Source: Desulfovibrio sp. (GTDB lineage Bacteria > Desulfobacterota > Desulfovibrionia > Desulfovibrionales > Desulfovibrionaceae). Taken from it: a stretch of 64,000 bases of DNA. Numbering within the stretch: the stretch's first letter is position 1; each line of letters opens with the position of its first letter. The translations under genes were made by a program, and so were the position numbers. Positions 17,934 through 26,981 of the stretch are shown here, piece by piece. Under the pieces are notes generated by a model. That model saw only the letters and a program-made list of their open reading frames with translations. It made no database searches and was not told the DNA's origin. The stretch is taken from contig JAITSV010000070.1 of NCBI GenBank assembly GCA_031287575.1, positions 1 through 64,000 of the forward strand, read 5' to 3'.

Positions 17934-18755
17934 ATGCGTCGTCTGCTTCTTGTTCTTTGTCTGTTCACCGTGCTGTTGCCCGCGCAGTCCATGGCGGCGG
18001 ACAAGGTGCTGATGATGGCCACCACCACCAGCACCGCCGATACCGGCCTGCTCGACGACCTTGCCCCCGCCTTCCAGAAGGAAACGGGCATCGAGCTCAA
18101 GTTCACGGCCACCGGCACCGGCAAGGCGCTGGAAATGGGCCGCAGTTGCAACGTGGACGTGCTGCTGGTGCACGACCCCGAGGCCGAGGCCAAGTTCGTG
18201 GGCGAAGGCTTCGGCATCAACCGCGTCCAACTGATGTACAACGATTTCGTCATGGTGGGCCCCAAGGCCGACCCGGCGGGCGTGAAGGGCAAGACCGTGG
18301 CCGAGGCCATGAAGGCGCTCTCCGGCGGCAAGGCCCCGTTCATCAGCCGTGGCGACAAGTCCGGCACCCACGCGCTGGAACTGCGCCTGTGGAAGGACAC
18401 CGGCGCGGGCGTGCCCGAAGGCAAGGAATGGTACGTGGAAGCCGGGCAGGGCATGATGCGCACCATCGCCATGTGCGCGGAAAAGGGTGGCTACACCCTT
18501 ACCGACCGCGGCACCTGGATCAAGTACGAGGCGGGCCTGAAGGAAGCCGGACCGCTGGCCATCGTGGTGGAAAAGGACCAGAAGCTGTTCAACCAGTACA
18601 GCTCCATCACCGTGAACCCGGCCAAGTGCCCCTCGGCCAAGGCCGACCTGGCCGACGCCTTCACCAAGTGGATGGCCAGCCCCTCCACCCAGAAGCGCAT
18701 CGCCGACTTCAAGCTGATGGAAAAGCCGCTGTTTACGCCCAACGCGGGCAAGTAA
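17934..18755 (+). CDS. tupA: Tungstate ABC transporter substrate-binding protein
   Basis: A 273-residue exported binding protein. The signal peptide is MRRLLLVLCLFTVLLPAQSMA, with cleavage likely after AQSMA. The mature protein has the TupA hallmarks: MMATTTSTADTGLLDDL at the start (TTTS oxyanion loop) and ISRGDKSGTHALEL (second ligand loop with Arg and Ser). TupA proteins bind tungstate very tightly in the periplasm and deliver it to TupB. GGAGG stands six bases before the ATG. The permease and ATPase genes follow, after a 268-base gap (18756-19023) that contains a run of short GC-rich repeats and no gene. Confidence 0.93.
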   Translation: MRRLLLVLCLFTVLLPAQSMAADKVLMMATTTSTADTGLLDDLAPAFQKETGIELKFTATGTGKALEMGRSCNVDVLLVHDPEAEAKFVGEGFGINRVQLMYNDFVMVGPKADPAGVKGKTVAEAMKALSGGKAPFISRGDKSGTHALELRLWKDTGAGVPEGKEWYVEAGQGMMRTIAMCAEKGGYTLTDRGTWIKYEAGLKEAGPLAIVVEKDQKLFNQYSSITVNPAKCPSAKADLADAFTKWMASPSTQKRIADFKLMEKPLFTPNAGK

Positions 18756-19023
18756 ACCGCTTCGCACGGAATACCCGGCGGCGGGGCGGCAGTGCCGTTC
18801 CGCCGCCTTTGCATGGGTACCCGCAGTGCCCGCAAGGCCCGCAGTGCCCTCGGTGCCCGGCGAGGCGGCATCATGCATCCGTCTGCCCAACTGCCTGCCA
18901 ACAGGCTGCCAACTGGTTGTCAACAGCCTGCCCCCGTGCCCGCCCTTCCGCCTGCCCGTTGCCGATCCATTGCGCATGGGGCGGGATGGCGTTTAGAGTC
19001 CCCCGCAAGGAGACCCCAGCCGC

Positions 19024-19719
19024 ATGGACTACCTGCTCGACGGCCTTGCCACCGCCCTGCGCCTGCTGGCCGCTGGCGACGCCGAAACCTTCTCCGCCGT
19101 GTGGATCACCCTTGCGGCGTCGGGAATGTCCATTGCCGCGTGTCTGGCCATCGGCGCGCCGCTGGGGTTCCTGATCGGCTACCACGACTTTCCCGGCCGC
19201 CGGGCCGTGCGCATCGCCGTGGACACGGCGCTGTGCTTTCCCACCGTGGTCATCGGCCTGCTGGTGTACCTGTTGCTGTCGCGGCAGGGGCCGCTGGGCG
19301 ACCTGGGGCTGCTGTTCACCATTCCCGGCATGTCCGTGGGCCTGACGCTGCTGGGGATACCCATCGTCATGGCCATGACCGCCCTGGCCGTGGAACAGGC
19401 CGACGCCCGACTGCGCCTGACCCTGCTCACCCTGGGGGCCGACGGGCGCCAGGTGCTCTTCGCCACCCTGTGGGAAACCCGCTATCACCTGATGCTGGCG
19501 GGGGTGGCGGCCTTCGGGCGCATCGTGTCCGAGGTGGGCATTTCCATGATGGTGGGGGGCAACATCAAATGGCACACCCGCACCATCACCACGGCCATCG
19601 CGCTGGAAACGGGCAAGGGCGACTATGCCCTGGGCATTGCCCTGGGGCTGGTGCTGCTGGCCATTGCCCTGCTGCTGAACCTGATGCTGGCGGGGTTGCG
19701 CAGGAGGGCCGGACGATGA
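19024..19719 (+). CDS. tupB: Tungstate ABC transporter permease
   Basis: A 231-residue inner-membrane permease with about five hydrophobic helices. The cytoplasmic EAA-type loop is LRLTLLTLGADGRQVLFATLWETRYHLMLAG, and the following VAAFGRIVSEVGISMMVGGNI is characteristic of TupB. It forms the channel of the tungstate importer. AAGGAGAC precedes the ATG. Its TGA overlaps the ATG of tupC (ATGA at 19716-19719), so the two subunits are translationally coupled. Confidence 0.93.
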   Translation: MDYLLDGLATALRLLAAGDAETFSAVWITLAASGMSIAACLAIGAPLGFLIGYHDFPGRRAVRIAVDTALCFPTVVIGLLVYLLLSRQGPLGDLGLLFTIPGMSVGLTLLGIPIVMAMTALAVEQADARLRLTLLTLGADGRQVLFATLWETRYHLMLAGVAAFGRIVSEVGISMMVGGNIKWHTRTITTAIALETGKGDYALGIALGLVLLAIALLLNLMLAGLRRRAGR

Positions 19720-20600
19720 GCGGACGCGAGACCCGAAGTGTGCTCCCGGTGTGCTCCGGAAGCCTCATTGATGCTGCTGCCGGTGATGCCCCCGGAGCGG
19801 AGACGGAGCCCATGGCGGACCGTGCCCCTGAAGCATCGAGCCCTGAAACGTCATGCGCCGACAAGCCGTACGCCGACAAGCCGCACGCCGACGGGCAGGG
19901 CACGGGCGTGCTGTGCGCCCGCTGCCAGGTACCGCTCTATCAACTGGAGGGCGTGGTGCGCCGCCACGGTGACCGCACCGTGCTCGACGTGCCCCGGCTG
20001 GACATAGCCGCCGGGGGCATCACCGGGGTGGTGGGGCCCAATGGTGGCGGCAAGTCCACCCTGCTGCGCCTGCTGGCCCTGCTGGACGCCCCCTGCCGGG
20101 GAGAACTGCGTTTCGCGGGCGAGGCGGTGGGGGCGCTGTCTTCCGCGCGTACGGCGGACCTGCGCCGTTCGGTCACGTTGCTGCTGCAGGAACCCTACCT
20201 GCTGCGCCGCAGCGTGTACGAGAACGTGGCTTTCGGTCTGTCCGTGCGGTCCGTGAGGTCCGGGCGCGGCGTGCGCGAAACGGCCGACGCCGTGCGCGGG
20301 GCGCTGGAACTGGTGGCCCTGGACCCGGAGGTGTTCCTGCGCCGCCGCTGGTTCGAGCTTTCCGGCGGCGAGGCCCAGCGCGTGGCCCTGGCCGCCCGGC
20401 TGGCCTTTTCGCCGCGCGTGCTGCTGATGGACGAACCCACGGCCAGCCTGGACGAGGACAGCGCCGCACGCATCGCCGACGCCGCCCGTGCCGTGGCCGC
20501 GCGGGGCACCACGGTCATCGTGGTCTCGCACGACCGCGACTGGCTGGAGCCGCTGGCGGGCCGCATCCTGAAGGTGCGGCGGGGACAGGTGGAGGGATAA
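19716..20600 (+). CDS. tupC: Tungstate ABC transporter ATP-binding protein
   Basis: A 294-residue ATPase of the tungstate importer. It has Walker A GPNGGGKST, a Q-loop LLLQEPYLL, signature LSGGEAQRVALAARLAF, Walker B LLMDEPTASLD and the switch His in VVSHDRDW. The first 75 residues are an extra low-complexity tail containing a small Ala-Asp-Lys-Pro repeat and a CARCQ pair; ordinary TupC proteins begin near YQLEGVVRRHG. Initiation at the ATG overlapping tupB is supported by CAGGAGG 16-10 bases upstream. A later start would remove the tail, but none has equal support. A perfect palindromic terminator follows. Confidence 0.92.
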   Translation: MSGRETRSVLPVCSGSLIDAAAGDAPGAETEPMADRAPEASSPETSCADKPYADKPHADGQGTGVLCARCQVPLYQLEGVVRRHGDRTVLDVPRLDIAAGGITGVVGPNGGGKSTLLRLLALLDAPCRGELRFAGEAVGALSSARTADLRRSVTLLLQEPYLLRRSVYENVAFGLSVRSVRSGRGVRETADAVRGALELVALDPEVFLRRRWFELSGGEAQRVALAARLAFSPRVLLMDEPTASLDEDSAARIADAARAVAARGTTVIVVSHDRDWLEPLAGRILKVRRGQVEG

Positions 20601-20692
20601 TCCCGACGCAGGCAGGCCCTGCCTGCCGCGCAGCCTGTTTTGTCGCGGCCCCGGCAGGTCGCCGGTGCCCTGCCCGGCATCCCTGTAATGAC

Positions 20693-20736
20693 GCGAACGC
20701 CGCCCCCGGGCATGCCCGGGGGCGGCGTTCGCATTT
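20693..20736. terminator. 40-base perfect palindrome between convergent tupC and acs
   Basis: Bases 20693-20732 form an uninterrupted palindrome (20-bp arms, centre CA/TG), and ATTT follows. Placed between convergent genes, it can stop transcription from either side. Confidence 0.8.
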
Positions 20737-21011
20737 GGGGCCTTTCGGGCCTCGGATGATGGAAATCCATAAACTGTAGACTGATTTTTCTGGCAGGGAA
20801 AACCTGTTCGAAAAAATTTAGACTTTGGCGTGATTTTTCTAGAGATGGCTTTTGGTGCGGCTTTGACCTGTTGCGCGATTTTTTCGGCCTGCGGCGGCGG
20901 CAAACGCAGGGTATAGGCGGGGGTATTGCGTCGGAAGGGCGGTGGGGGGGGCTCCGGGAACAGGCAAGAGGTGACGTTTGCGTGCGCAGGGGGCCCCCGC
21001 GCCGTTACAGG
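20737..21011. other. Gene-free AT-richer stretch between convergent genes
   Basis: This stretch is clearly less GC-rich than its surroundings and carries several T-runs. Two related blocks, TAGACTGATTTTTCT (about 20777) and GCGTGATTTTTCTAG (about 20829), repeat a TGATTTTTCT core. No protein gene is supported. It could hold transcription ends or a small RNA; nothing more can be said from sequence. Confidence 0.4.
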
Positions 21012-23291
21012 CTAGACATACCCATCCTCGAGCGTGGACAAATCTCCCGTATCCCGGCCCAGTTCCTCGCTGCGCAGCACCCGGCGCATGATCTTGCCGC
21101 TGCGGTTGCGGGGCAGCCCCTCGCGGAAGGATACCTCGCGGATCACCGCCACCGGCCCCAGTTCGCGCCGCACGTGTTCCACCAGTTCGGCGGCCAGGTC
21201 GTCGGCACTGACCATGGTGCCCAGCGGCGGGTGGTCGTCCACCAGCACCACGAAGGCCTTGGCCACCTCGCCGCGCAGGGCGTCGGGCACGCCGATAACC
21301 GCGCATTCCGCCACCGAGCGGTGCGAGGCCAGCGCCGCTTCCATCTCCGCCGTGCCTATGCGGTGCCCGGCGATGAGCAGCACGTCGTCGGCCCGGCCCT
21401 GGATCCAGAAGTAGCCGTCCTCGTCGCGGCGGGCCACGTCGCCGGTGCAGTACCAGCCCGGAAAGCGCTCCCAGTACAGGCGGCGGTAGCTTTCGTCGTC
21501 GTTGTACACCCCGCAGGACATGGCGGGCCACGGGCGTTGCAGCACCAGCAGGCCGCCGCGCCCCGGCCCCACGGGCTTGCCGTGCTCGTCCACAACATCC
21601 GCCTCGATGCCGGGCAGCGGGCGGGTGACCGAGCCGGGCTTCAGCAGCGACACGGGCAGGGGGCTGAGCATGATCATGCCCGTCTCCGTCTGCCACCAGG
21701 TGTCCAGCACCGGGCAGCGCCCGCGCCCCACGTGGCGGTGGAACCACAGCCACGCTTCCGGGCTGATGGGTTCGCCCACCGTGGCCAGCAGGCGCAGGGT
21801 GGTCAGGTCGTGTCGGGCCACATGCTGGGCGCCGTGGCGCATCAGCATGCGCACCAGGGTGGGCGCGGTGTACAGGATGGTCACGCCCAGCCGTTCCACC
21901 ATGGACCACACCCGCCCCGGTTCCGGGTACAGGGGGTGCCCTTCGTACAGCACCGTGGTGGTGCCCGCCATGAGCGGCCCGTACACCACGTAGCTGTGCC
22001 CGGTAATCCAGCCCGGTTCCGCCGTGCACCAGAAAATGTCCGTGGGCTTCACGTCGAACACCCAGCGCATGGTGCGGTGTACCCCCACCATGTAGCCGCC
22101 GTGGGCGTGCACATGCCCCTTGGGCTTGCCCGTGGTGCCTGAGGTGTACAGCAGGAACAGCGGGTCGATGCTGTCCATGATCTCGGTGAGCGCCTCGTGA
22201 TGCTGGCCGCGCACGGCGTCGTGGTACCAGATGTCGCGCCCTTCGGTCATGGGCGTTTCCACGTGGGCGCGGTGCACCACCACCATGTGGCGTACCCCGG
22301 CGGCAAGGTCGGGCGGCAGGGTGCGCACCGCCTCGTCGGCAATGGGTTTGAGCGGAATGACCCGGCCGTTGCGGTAGAAGCCGTCCACCGTGACGATGAC
22401 GGCGGGGCGGGCGTCCTCCATGCGGTCGCGCAGCGAGCGGGCGGAAAAGCCGCCGAACACCGTGGAATGCACCGCGCCGATCTTGGCGGCGGCCAGCATG
22501 GCGAACACCGTTTCCGGCAGGGGCGGCATGTAGATGATCACCCGGTCGCCCTTGCCCACGCCCAGGCCGCGCAAGGCGTTGGCCAGGCGGTTCACCTCGC
22601 GGTACAGCTGGTAGTAGGTGAAGCTGCGGGTGTCGCCCGATTCGCCCTCCCAGATCAGGGCCAGGCGGTTCTTGGTGCCGGTTTCGATGTGCCGGTCCAG
22701 CGCGTTGTGCACGATGTTGCAGCGCGCGCCGGTGAACCAGCGGTGGAAGGGGGCGTTGCTGCCGTCGTGCACCGCGTCCCAGCGGCGGAACCATTCCAGC
22801 TCTTCCGCCGCCTCTTCCCAGTAGCCATCGGGGTCGGCGGCGGCGCGGGCACGGGCGCGGGCCACGTCCTGCGGGTTGACCACGGCCCCGGCCACCACCT
22901 GCGGCAGGGGGCGGAACACGCGCTCCTCGCGCAGCAGGGCATCTATGGTGCCGCCGGTAAAGGGCAGGTCCCTAATTGGCCGGTCAGGCCGGTCAGGTAG
23001 GTCGGGCAGGGGCGGCACGGCGGCCGAGGGCGGGGTGCCGTCGTCATGTGTAATGGGCGTAATGGGCGTAATGGGCGTAATGGGCGTGATGGGCGTAATG
23101 GGCGTGCCGGGGGCGGTGGACGCGGCGGGCCCGGTCTGCCCGGTGTGCCCGGTCTGCCCGGTCTGCCCGACATGCTCACTGGACGCGTCGGGTGCAACGC
23201 CGGGTGGCACGTCGGGGCCGATGCCCGGCGCGGCGTGGGCCGGGGTGCCCGGCGCTGCGGGAGGCTGTGCGGGATGTTTGCGGCGCGGCAT
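21012..23291 (-). CDS. acs: Acetyl-CoA synthetase (AMP-forming)
   Basis: A 759-residue adenylate-forming enzyme that converts acetate, ATP and CoA to acetyl-CoA. Visible motifs are FTYYQLYREVNRLANALR, GAVHSTVFGGFS, the P-loop YTSGTTGKPKG, EPGWITGHSYVVYGPL, DTWWQTETG, DEDGYFWIQGRADDV and the C-terminal GLPRNRSGKIMRRVLR with the catalytic, acetylatable lysine. About 115 residues of extra N-terminus precede the normal Acs start. They contain Gly-Gln-Thr repeats and six Pro-Ile-Thr units from a 9-bp DNA repeat (about 23047-23106). The gene begins two bases after the LytTR regulator stop, so the pair is one transcript and acetate metabolism is a likely target of that regulator. Confidence 0.92.
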   Translation of the reverse strand: MPRRKHPAQPPAAPGTPAHAAPGIGPDVPPGVAPDASSEHVGQTGQTGHTGQTGPAASTAPGTPITPITPITPITPITPITHDDGTPPSAAVPPLPDLPDRPDRPIRDLPFTGGTIDALLREERVFRPLPQVVAGAVVNPQDVARARARAAADPDGYWEEAAEELEWFRRWDAVHDGSNAPFHRWFTGARCNIVHNALDRHIETGTKNRLALIWEGESGDTRSFTYYQLYREVNRLANALRGLGVGKGDRVIIYMPPLPETVFAMLAAAKIGAVHSTVFGGFSARSLRDRMEDARPAVIVTVDGFYRNGRVIPLKPIADEAVRTLPPDLAAGVRHMVVVHRAHVETPMTEGRDIWYHDAVRGQHHEALTEIMDSIDPLFLLYTSGTTGKPKGHVHAHGGYMVGVHRTMRWVFDVKPTDIFWCTAEPGWITGHSYVVYGPLMAGTTTVLYEGHPLYPEPGRVWSMVERLGVTILYTAPTLVRMLMRHGAQHVARHDLTTLRLLATVGEPISPEAWLWFHRHVGRGRCPVLDTWWQTETGMIMLSPLPVSLLKPGSVTRPLPGIEADVVDEHGKPVGPGRGGLLVLQRPWPAMSCGVYNDDESYRRLYWERFPGWYCTGDVARRDEDGYFWIQGRADDVLLIAGHRIGTAEMEAALASHRSVAECAVIGVPDALRGEVAKAFVVLVDDHPPLGTMVSADDLAAELVEHVRRELGPVAVIREVSFREGLPRNRSGKIMRRVLRSEELGRDTGDLSTLEDGYV

Positions 23292-23293
23292 GG

Positions 23294-24445
23294 CTAAAGC
23301 CCCAGTATCTCTTTCAGTTCGCCCAGTCGCCTGCGGCTGATGGGCAGTTCGATGCGGGTGCGGCCCATGGTGCGCAGCATGCAGTTGCCGCCCGGCACCG
23401 AGGCGATTTCCGTCACCATGTCCAGGTTCACCAGGTACTTGCGATGCACACGGAAGAACCGGTGCGGCCGCAGCCTGCCTTCCAGCACCTTCAGCCGGTA
23501 CGAGGTCAGGTACTTGTCGGTGGAGGTGTGCACGTAGCTGTAGTCCTCGTAGGCCTCCACGAAGACGATTTCGTTGTACGGCACGAGGATGGTGGTGCCG
23601 TCCTGGGTGATGGCCAGCTTGCCGATCTCCACCGGGCGGAAGCGGCTGGTGTAATCCCAGGCGGAACCCAGGGCCGAAAGAAAGCTGTCCTGTTCTTCGT
23701 CGCCCAGCGCCAGTTGCAGGGTCTGCACCGGGGGGCCGTCTTCCGGACTTCCGGGGGCATGCCCGTCATCACGCCATTCCTCGTGCCAGCCGTCCTGCCA
23801 ACTGCCCAGGGGTTCGATGTCGCCGGAAGCGATGGCCGCGCGCACGGCGGACGGGGCAGCGGGGGCACTGGCCGGAGTGGCCGGGCGGGCGGCGGTGGCG
23901 GGTGCGGACGTAGCGGGGCCGGATACAGTTGGGCCTGTCGCCTGCGACCGCGAGGGATCGCCCGCCCCCTGCGGTGCAGCCTGCGCGGGCTGGTCAGTCT
24001 GCGGGTGCTGCGGCTGCTGGGTCTGATGCGGTTCGCGCCAGCGGGCCGCCGGTTCCGGGGCCAGCCGGAAGTTGGCGCGGAACTGGTCCAGCCGTCCCAC
24101 GGTGCGCTGAAAGCGCTCGTCCGGGCAAGGAAAGATGAGGTAGTCGGTGGCGTCCAGGTCGAAGGCCTCGAAGGCCAGCTTCTCGTCCTCGGCGATGAAC
24201 ACCAGCGCGGGGCGGTCGCGGCGGCCCAGCAGGCGGCGGGCCAGTTCCAGGCCGGATGTCCCGCCGCCCAGTTCCACGCCGGTGAAAAACACCCCGTAAG
24301 GCAGGGCGTCGAGCAGGGCCCAGGCCTCGTCGCCGTCCACGGCCTCGCCCAGCACGCGCAGGAAGGGCACGGGCGCCAGCAGGCGGCGCAGGCGTTGGCG
24401 CACTTCAGGGTCGGGGTGGGCGAGCAGGGTGTTCAGGCGCGTCAT
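23294..24445 (-). CDS. LytTR-type response regulator with degenerate receiver
   Basis: A 383-residue protein. Residues 1-120 resemble a receiver domain (LNTLLAHPDPEVRQRLRRLL...ATDYLIFPCPDERF), but the strand that normally carries the phospho-acceptor reads GVFFTGVELGG, with Gly where Asp is expected. A Pro/Ala/Gln-rich linker follows. The C-terminal LytTR DNA-binding domain is well conserved (VEIGKLAITQDGTTILVPYNEIVFVEAYEDYSYVHT...FFRVHRKYLVNLDMV...ISRRRLGELKEIL). The ATG at 24445 follows AAGGT; longer frames from 24829 pass through tandem repeats and are unlikely. It is directly upstream of acs in the same operon. Control may not depend on phosphorylation. Confidence 0.85.
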   Translation of the reverse strand: MTRLNTLLAHPDPEVRQRLRRLLAPVPFLRVLGEAVDGDEAWALLDALPYGVFFTGVELGGGTSGLELARRLLGRRDRPALVFIAEDEKLAFEAFDLDATDYLIFPCPDERFQRTVGRLDQFRANFRLAPEPAARWREPHQTQQPQHPQTDQPAQAAPQGAGDPSRSQATGPTVSGPATSAPATAARPATPASAPAAPSAVRAAIASGDIEPLGSWQDGWHEEWRDDGHAPGSPEDGPPVQTLQLALGDEEQDSFLSALGSAWDYTSRFRPVEIGKLAITQDGTTILVPYNEIVFVEAYEDYSYVHTSTDKYLTSYRLKVLEGRLRPHRFFRVHRKYLVNLDMVTEIASVPGGNCMLRTMGRTRIELPISRRRLGELKEILGL

Positions 24446-24510
24446 GCGTGACCTTGCGTGGGCCGTGGGCGCGTGGGGCGCTGCTGTTGTGTTGGACCGG
24501 GAGGGACAGG

Positions 24511-24580
24511 ACGGACCGGCACGGACTGGCACGAACTGGCACGGACTGGCACGGACTGGCACGGACCGGCACGGACTGGG
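24511..24580. repeat. 10-bp tandem array upstream of the LytTR gene
   Basis: Seven near-identical decamers, consensus ACGGACTGGC, begin 66 bases upstream of the LytTR start codon on the promoter side. The 10-base period places each copy on the same face of the helix, so a binding array is possible. The remainder of 24581-24902 shows no gene I can support. Confidence 0.8.
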
Positions 24581-24902
24581 GGCGGACCCTACGGGGAAGG
24601 GGTCGGTGCGTTCGTCCGCGCCAACCGCGCCCATGCGCCCGGAGCATTGCCATTCACCGCGCACTGTACATGCGCCACGGGAATCTGAAAAGGGGCGGCA
24701 GGTTGAGCAGGGCAAGGTTGTGCGAACAACCATGCACCATGGGCCATGTCGGGGGCCGCCCTTCGCGTGCGGCAAGGAACGGAAAGCATGATGGGTACGG
24801 TCAGGCCGGGGGCGGGAAGTGGCTGGCAAGGTGCGCCGTACCGCAAGGGCGGGGCAGCGTGAGGGTGAATGAGGTGGGGCGTGTCGCCTTCACCCGCGAG
24901 AA

Positions 24903-24940
24903 GGCCCCCGCGTCGCTTCCGGGGAAGGACGGCGGGGGCC
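24903..24940 (-). terminator. Hairpin after the amino-acid permease gene
   Basis: GGCCCCCGC (24903-24911) pairs with GCGGGGGCC (24932-24940) around a 20-base loop that itself contains CTTCC...GGAAG. It lies 60 bases downstream of the minus-strand permease stop. No T-run is evident. Confidence 0.5.
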
Positions 24941-24999
24941 GTGTGGACGTCATGGAGGGGGCTGCAATGCTGCGGTGCGGGGGCGGCGCGCCGGGCGCG

Positions 25000-26790
25000 T
25001 CACATGCGCAGGCTGACCTTTTCCGGCGACAGCCTGCGTTCCAGCCGCGCGGCGAACACCGACATGGAGTAGCAGCAGATGAAGTAGAGGAAGGCCACCG
25101 TGCCGTAGATTTCCATGGGGTGGACCATCAGGCGGTTGTTGATGCCCTGGGCCACGAAGGTCAGTTCCAGCACGCCCAGCACGAAGGCCAGCGAGGTGTC
25201 CTTGAAGATGGCGATGAACTGGCCCACGATGGCGGGAATCATCTGCTTCAGCGCCTGGGGCAGCACGATCCTGCGCATGGCCTGCAGGTAGGTGAGGCCG
25301 GTGGAGTAGGCCGCCTCCACCTGCCCGGCGGGAATGTTCTGGATGCCGGTGCGCACGATTTCGGCGATGTAGGCCCCGGTGAAGGCCGTCAGCGCCCACG
25401 TGGCCGACCAGAACACGTTCAGCGTGGTGCCGAACATGACCGGGATGAAGAAGTACACCCAGAAGATGACGATGATCAGCGGGTTGCCGCGAATCAGCTC
25501 GATGTACAGCAGGCAGGGGATGCGGAACACCCGGTTGGCCGACGAGCGCCCCACGCCCACGGCAAGCCCGATGAAGAAACTGACCGAAATGGCGATGACG
25601 GCCATCAGCAGCGAATAGGCAAGGCCCCCAAGGCCCAGGAACATCTCGTCCGACCGCCCGTTGGGAAAGTGCCAGACGAGCAGGGAACGCAGGTTCTCGA
25701 ACACCACGTGCCACTGAAAGCCCAGCAGCCCCTTGCCCACCGAATAGAGCAGCCCGGCCAGCAGCGCCACGAACAGCCCCTTGCCCGCCAGCACGGCGGC
25801 GCGGGTGGCGTGCCCGCCCAACTGGTGCAGCATGGCCGCCAGCGGGGTGTAGGTGGTCTGCGCGGCGGAGCGGCGGCGGGCCCGCAGGGCGTGGGTGACG
25901 GGCCGGATGAACAGGCGGCGGATGAGCCCGAAGGGCGCCAGCAGCGCGCCCACCGCCAGCACCGGCACCGAGCGGCCGGGGGCGGTGTCGAGCCGCATGC
26001 GGCCGTTCACCCCGTTGAGGATGAACGAGATGATCAGCGACAGCGAAAGGTACAGCACCGTGGCGGCGCTGGTGGCCTCGAAGCCCTTGAAGGTCAGCGA
26101 TTCCACCTGCTGGGCATGCCAGGTGAGTTCCGCCACGCCCACCACCATGGCCAGCGACGAGTTCTTCATGTTGTTCAGGAACTCGCTGCCCAGCGGCGGA
26201 ATGATGGCCCGGAACGCCAGTGGCAGGATGATGGTGCGCAGCACCTGGAAATAGGACAGGCCCGAGGAGTAGGCCGCTTCCAGCAGCCCCTTGGGGATGG
26301 ACTGGAGCCCGGCGCGGATGACTTCGGCCATGAACGAGGCGGTGTAGACGGACAGGCCGATGGTGGCGCACCAGAACTCGAACTGGATGGAGAACAGCGC
26401 CTCGCGCGCGTTGTCGGGCAGAATGGCCGGAAAGGCGAAATACCAGAAGAACAGCTGGATGAGCAGCGGCGTGTTGCGGAAGAACTCGATGACGCAGGTG
26501 GCCGTGGCCCGCAACGGGCGGAACAGCGAAAGCCGGGCGAGGCCCAGCATGGTGCCCAGCAGCAGCGCGAGGGCCGAGCTGATCAGCGAGATGCGCACCG
26601 TGTTGGCCAGGCCCTTCAGGATTTCCGCGCCCATGACCACGCCGTAGGTCTCGTTGCGCGTGAAGAGCATGCTCCACTTGAATTCGTAGCCGAAGTCGAA
26701 GACCCAGCCGCAGTAGTAGATGGCGAACGCCGCCAGCGAGATGAGGACCGCGTTCTGGACCCAGGTCTTTTCCAGCCAGTATCGGATCAT
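25000..26790 (-). CDS. Polar amino-acid ABC transporter permease, two-domain fusion
   Basis: A 596-residue membrane protein in which two His/Glu/Gln-type permease domains are joined. Each half has its own EAA loop: EAAYSSGLSYFQVLRTIILPLAF (about residue 190) and EAAYSTGLTYLQAMRRIVLPQAL (about residue 505). They are separated by a basic linker (ARRRSAAQTTYTPLAAML). Other systems use two separate permease polypeptides, so one chain can supply the whole channel here. A start at 26817 (MARPSP) is also possible; neither has a strong Shine-Dalgarno sequence. It is the last gene of glnQ-glnH-glnP. Substrate by family: glutamate, glutamine, aspartate or a similar polar amino acid. Confidence 0.9.
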   Translation of the reverse strand: MIRYWLEKTWVQNAVLISLAAFAIYYCGWVFDFGYEFKWSMLFTRNETYGVVMGAEILKGLANTVRISLISSALALLLGTMLGLARLSLFRPLRATATCVIEFFRNTPLLIQLFFWYFAFPAILPDNAREALFSIQFEFWCATIGLSVYTASFMAEVIRAGLQSIPKGLLEAAYSSGLSYFQVLRTIILPLAFRAIIPPLGSEFLNNMKNSSLAMVVGVAELTWHAQQVESLTFKGFEATSAATVLYLSLSLIISFILNGVNGRMRLDTAPGRSVPVLAVGALLAPFGLIRRLFIRPVTHALRARRRSAAQTTYTPLAAMLHQLGGHATRAAVLAGKGLFVALLAGLLYSVGKGLLGFQWHVVFENLRSLLVWHFPNGRSDEMFLGLGGLAYSLLMAVIAISVSFFIGLAVGVGRSSANRVFRIPCLLYIELIRGNPLIIVIFWVYFFIPVMFGTTLNVFWSATWALTAFTGAYIAEIVRTGIQNIPAGQVEAAYSTGLTYLQAMRRIVLPQALKQMIPAIVGQFIAIFKDTSLAFVLGVLELTFVAQGINNRLMVHPMEIYGTVAFLYFICCYSMSVFAARLERRLSPEKVSLRM

Positions 26791-26981
26791 GTGCCGTTCC
26801 GGAGAGGGGCGCGCCATGCCCCGGCGGGGTGCGAAGGCGGCGGCGCGTGCGTGGTCGTGGTGCTTGTGCGGGCGTGCGGCCGCAGGGTTGCCGCCCGCCC
26901 GCGCGCTGGTGCGCGGGTCTTCAACAATACGCAAGCCCGGACGGGCCGGGCTTGCGCGCAATGTTCAGCAGGTGTGGACCG

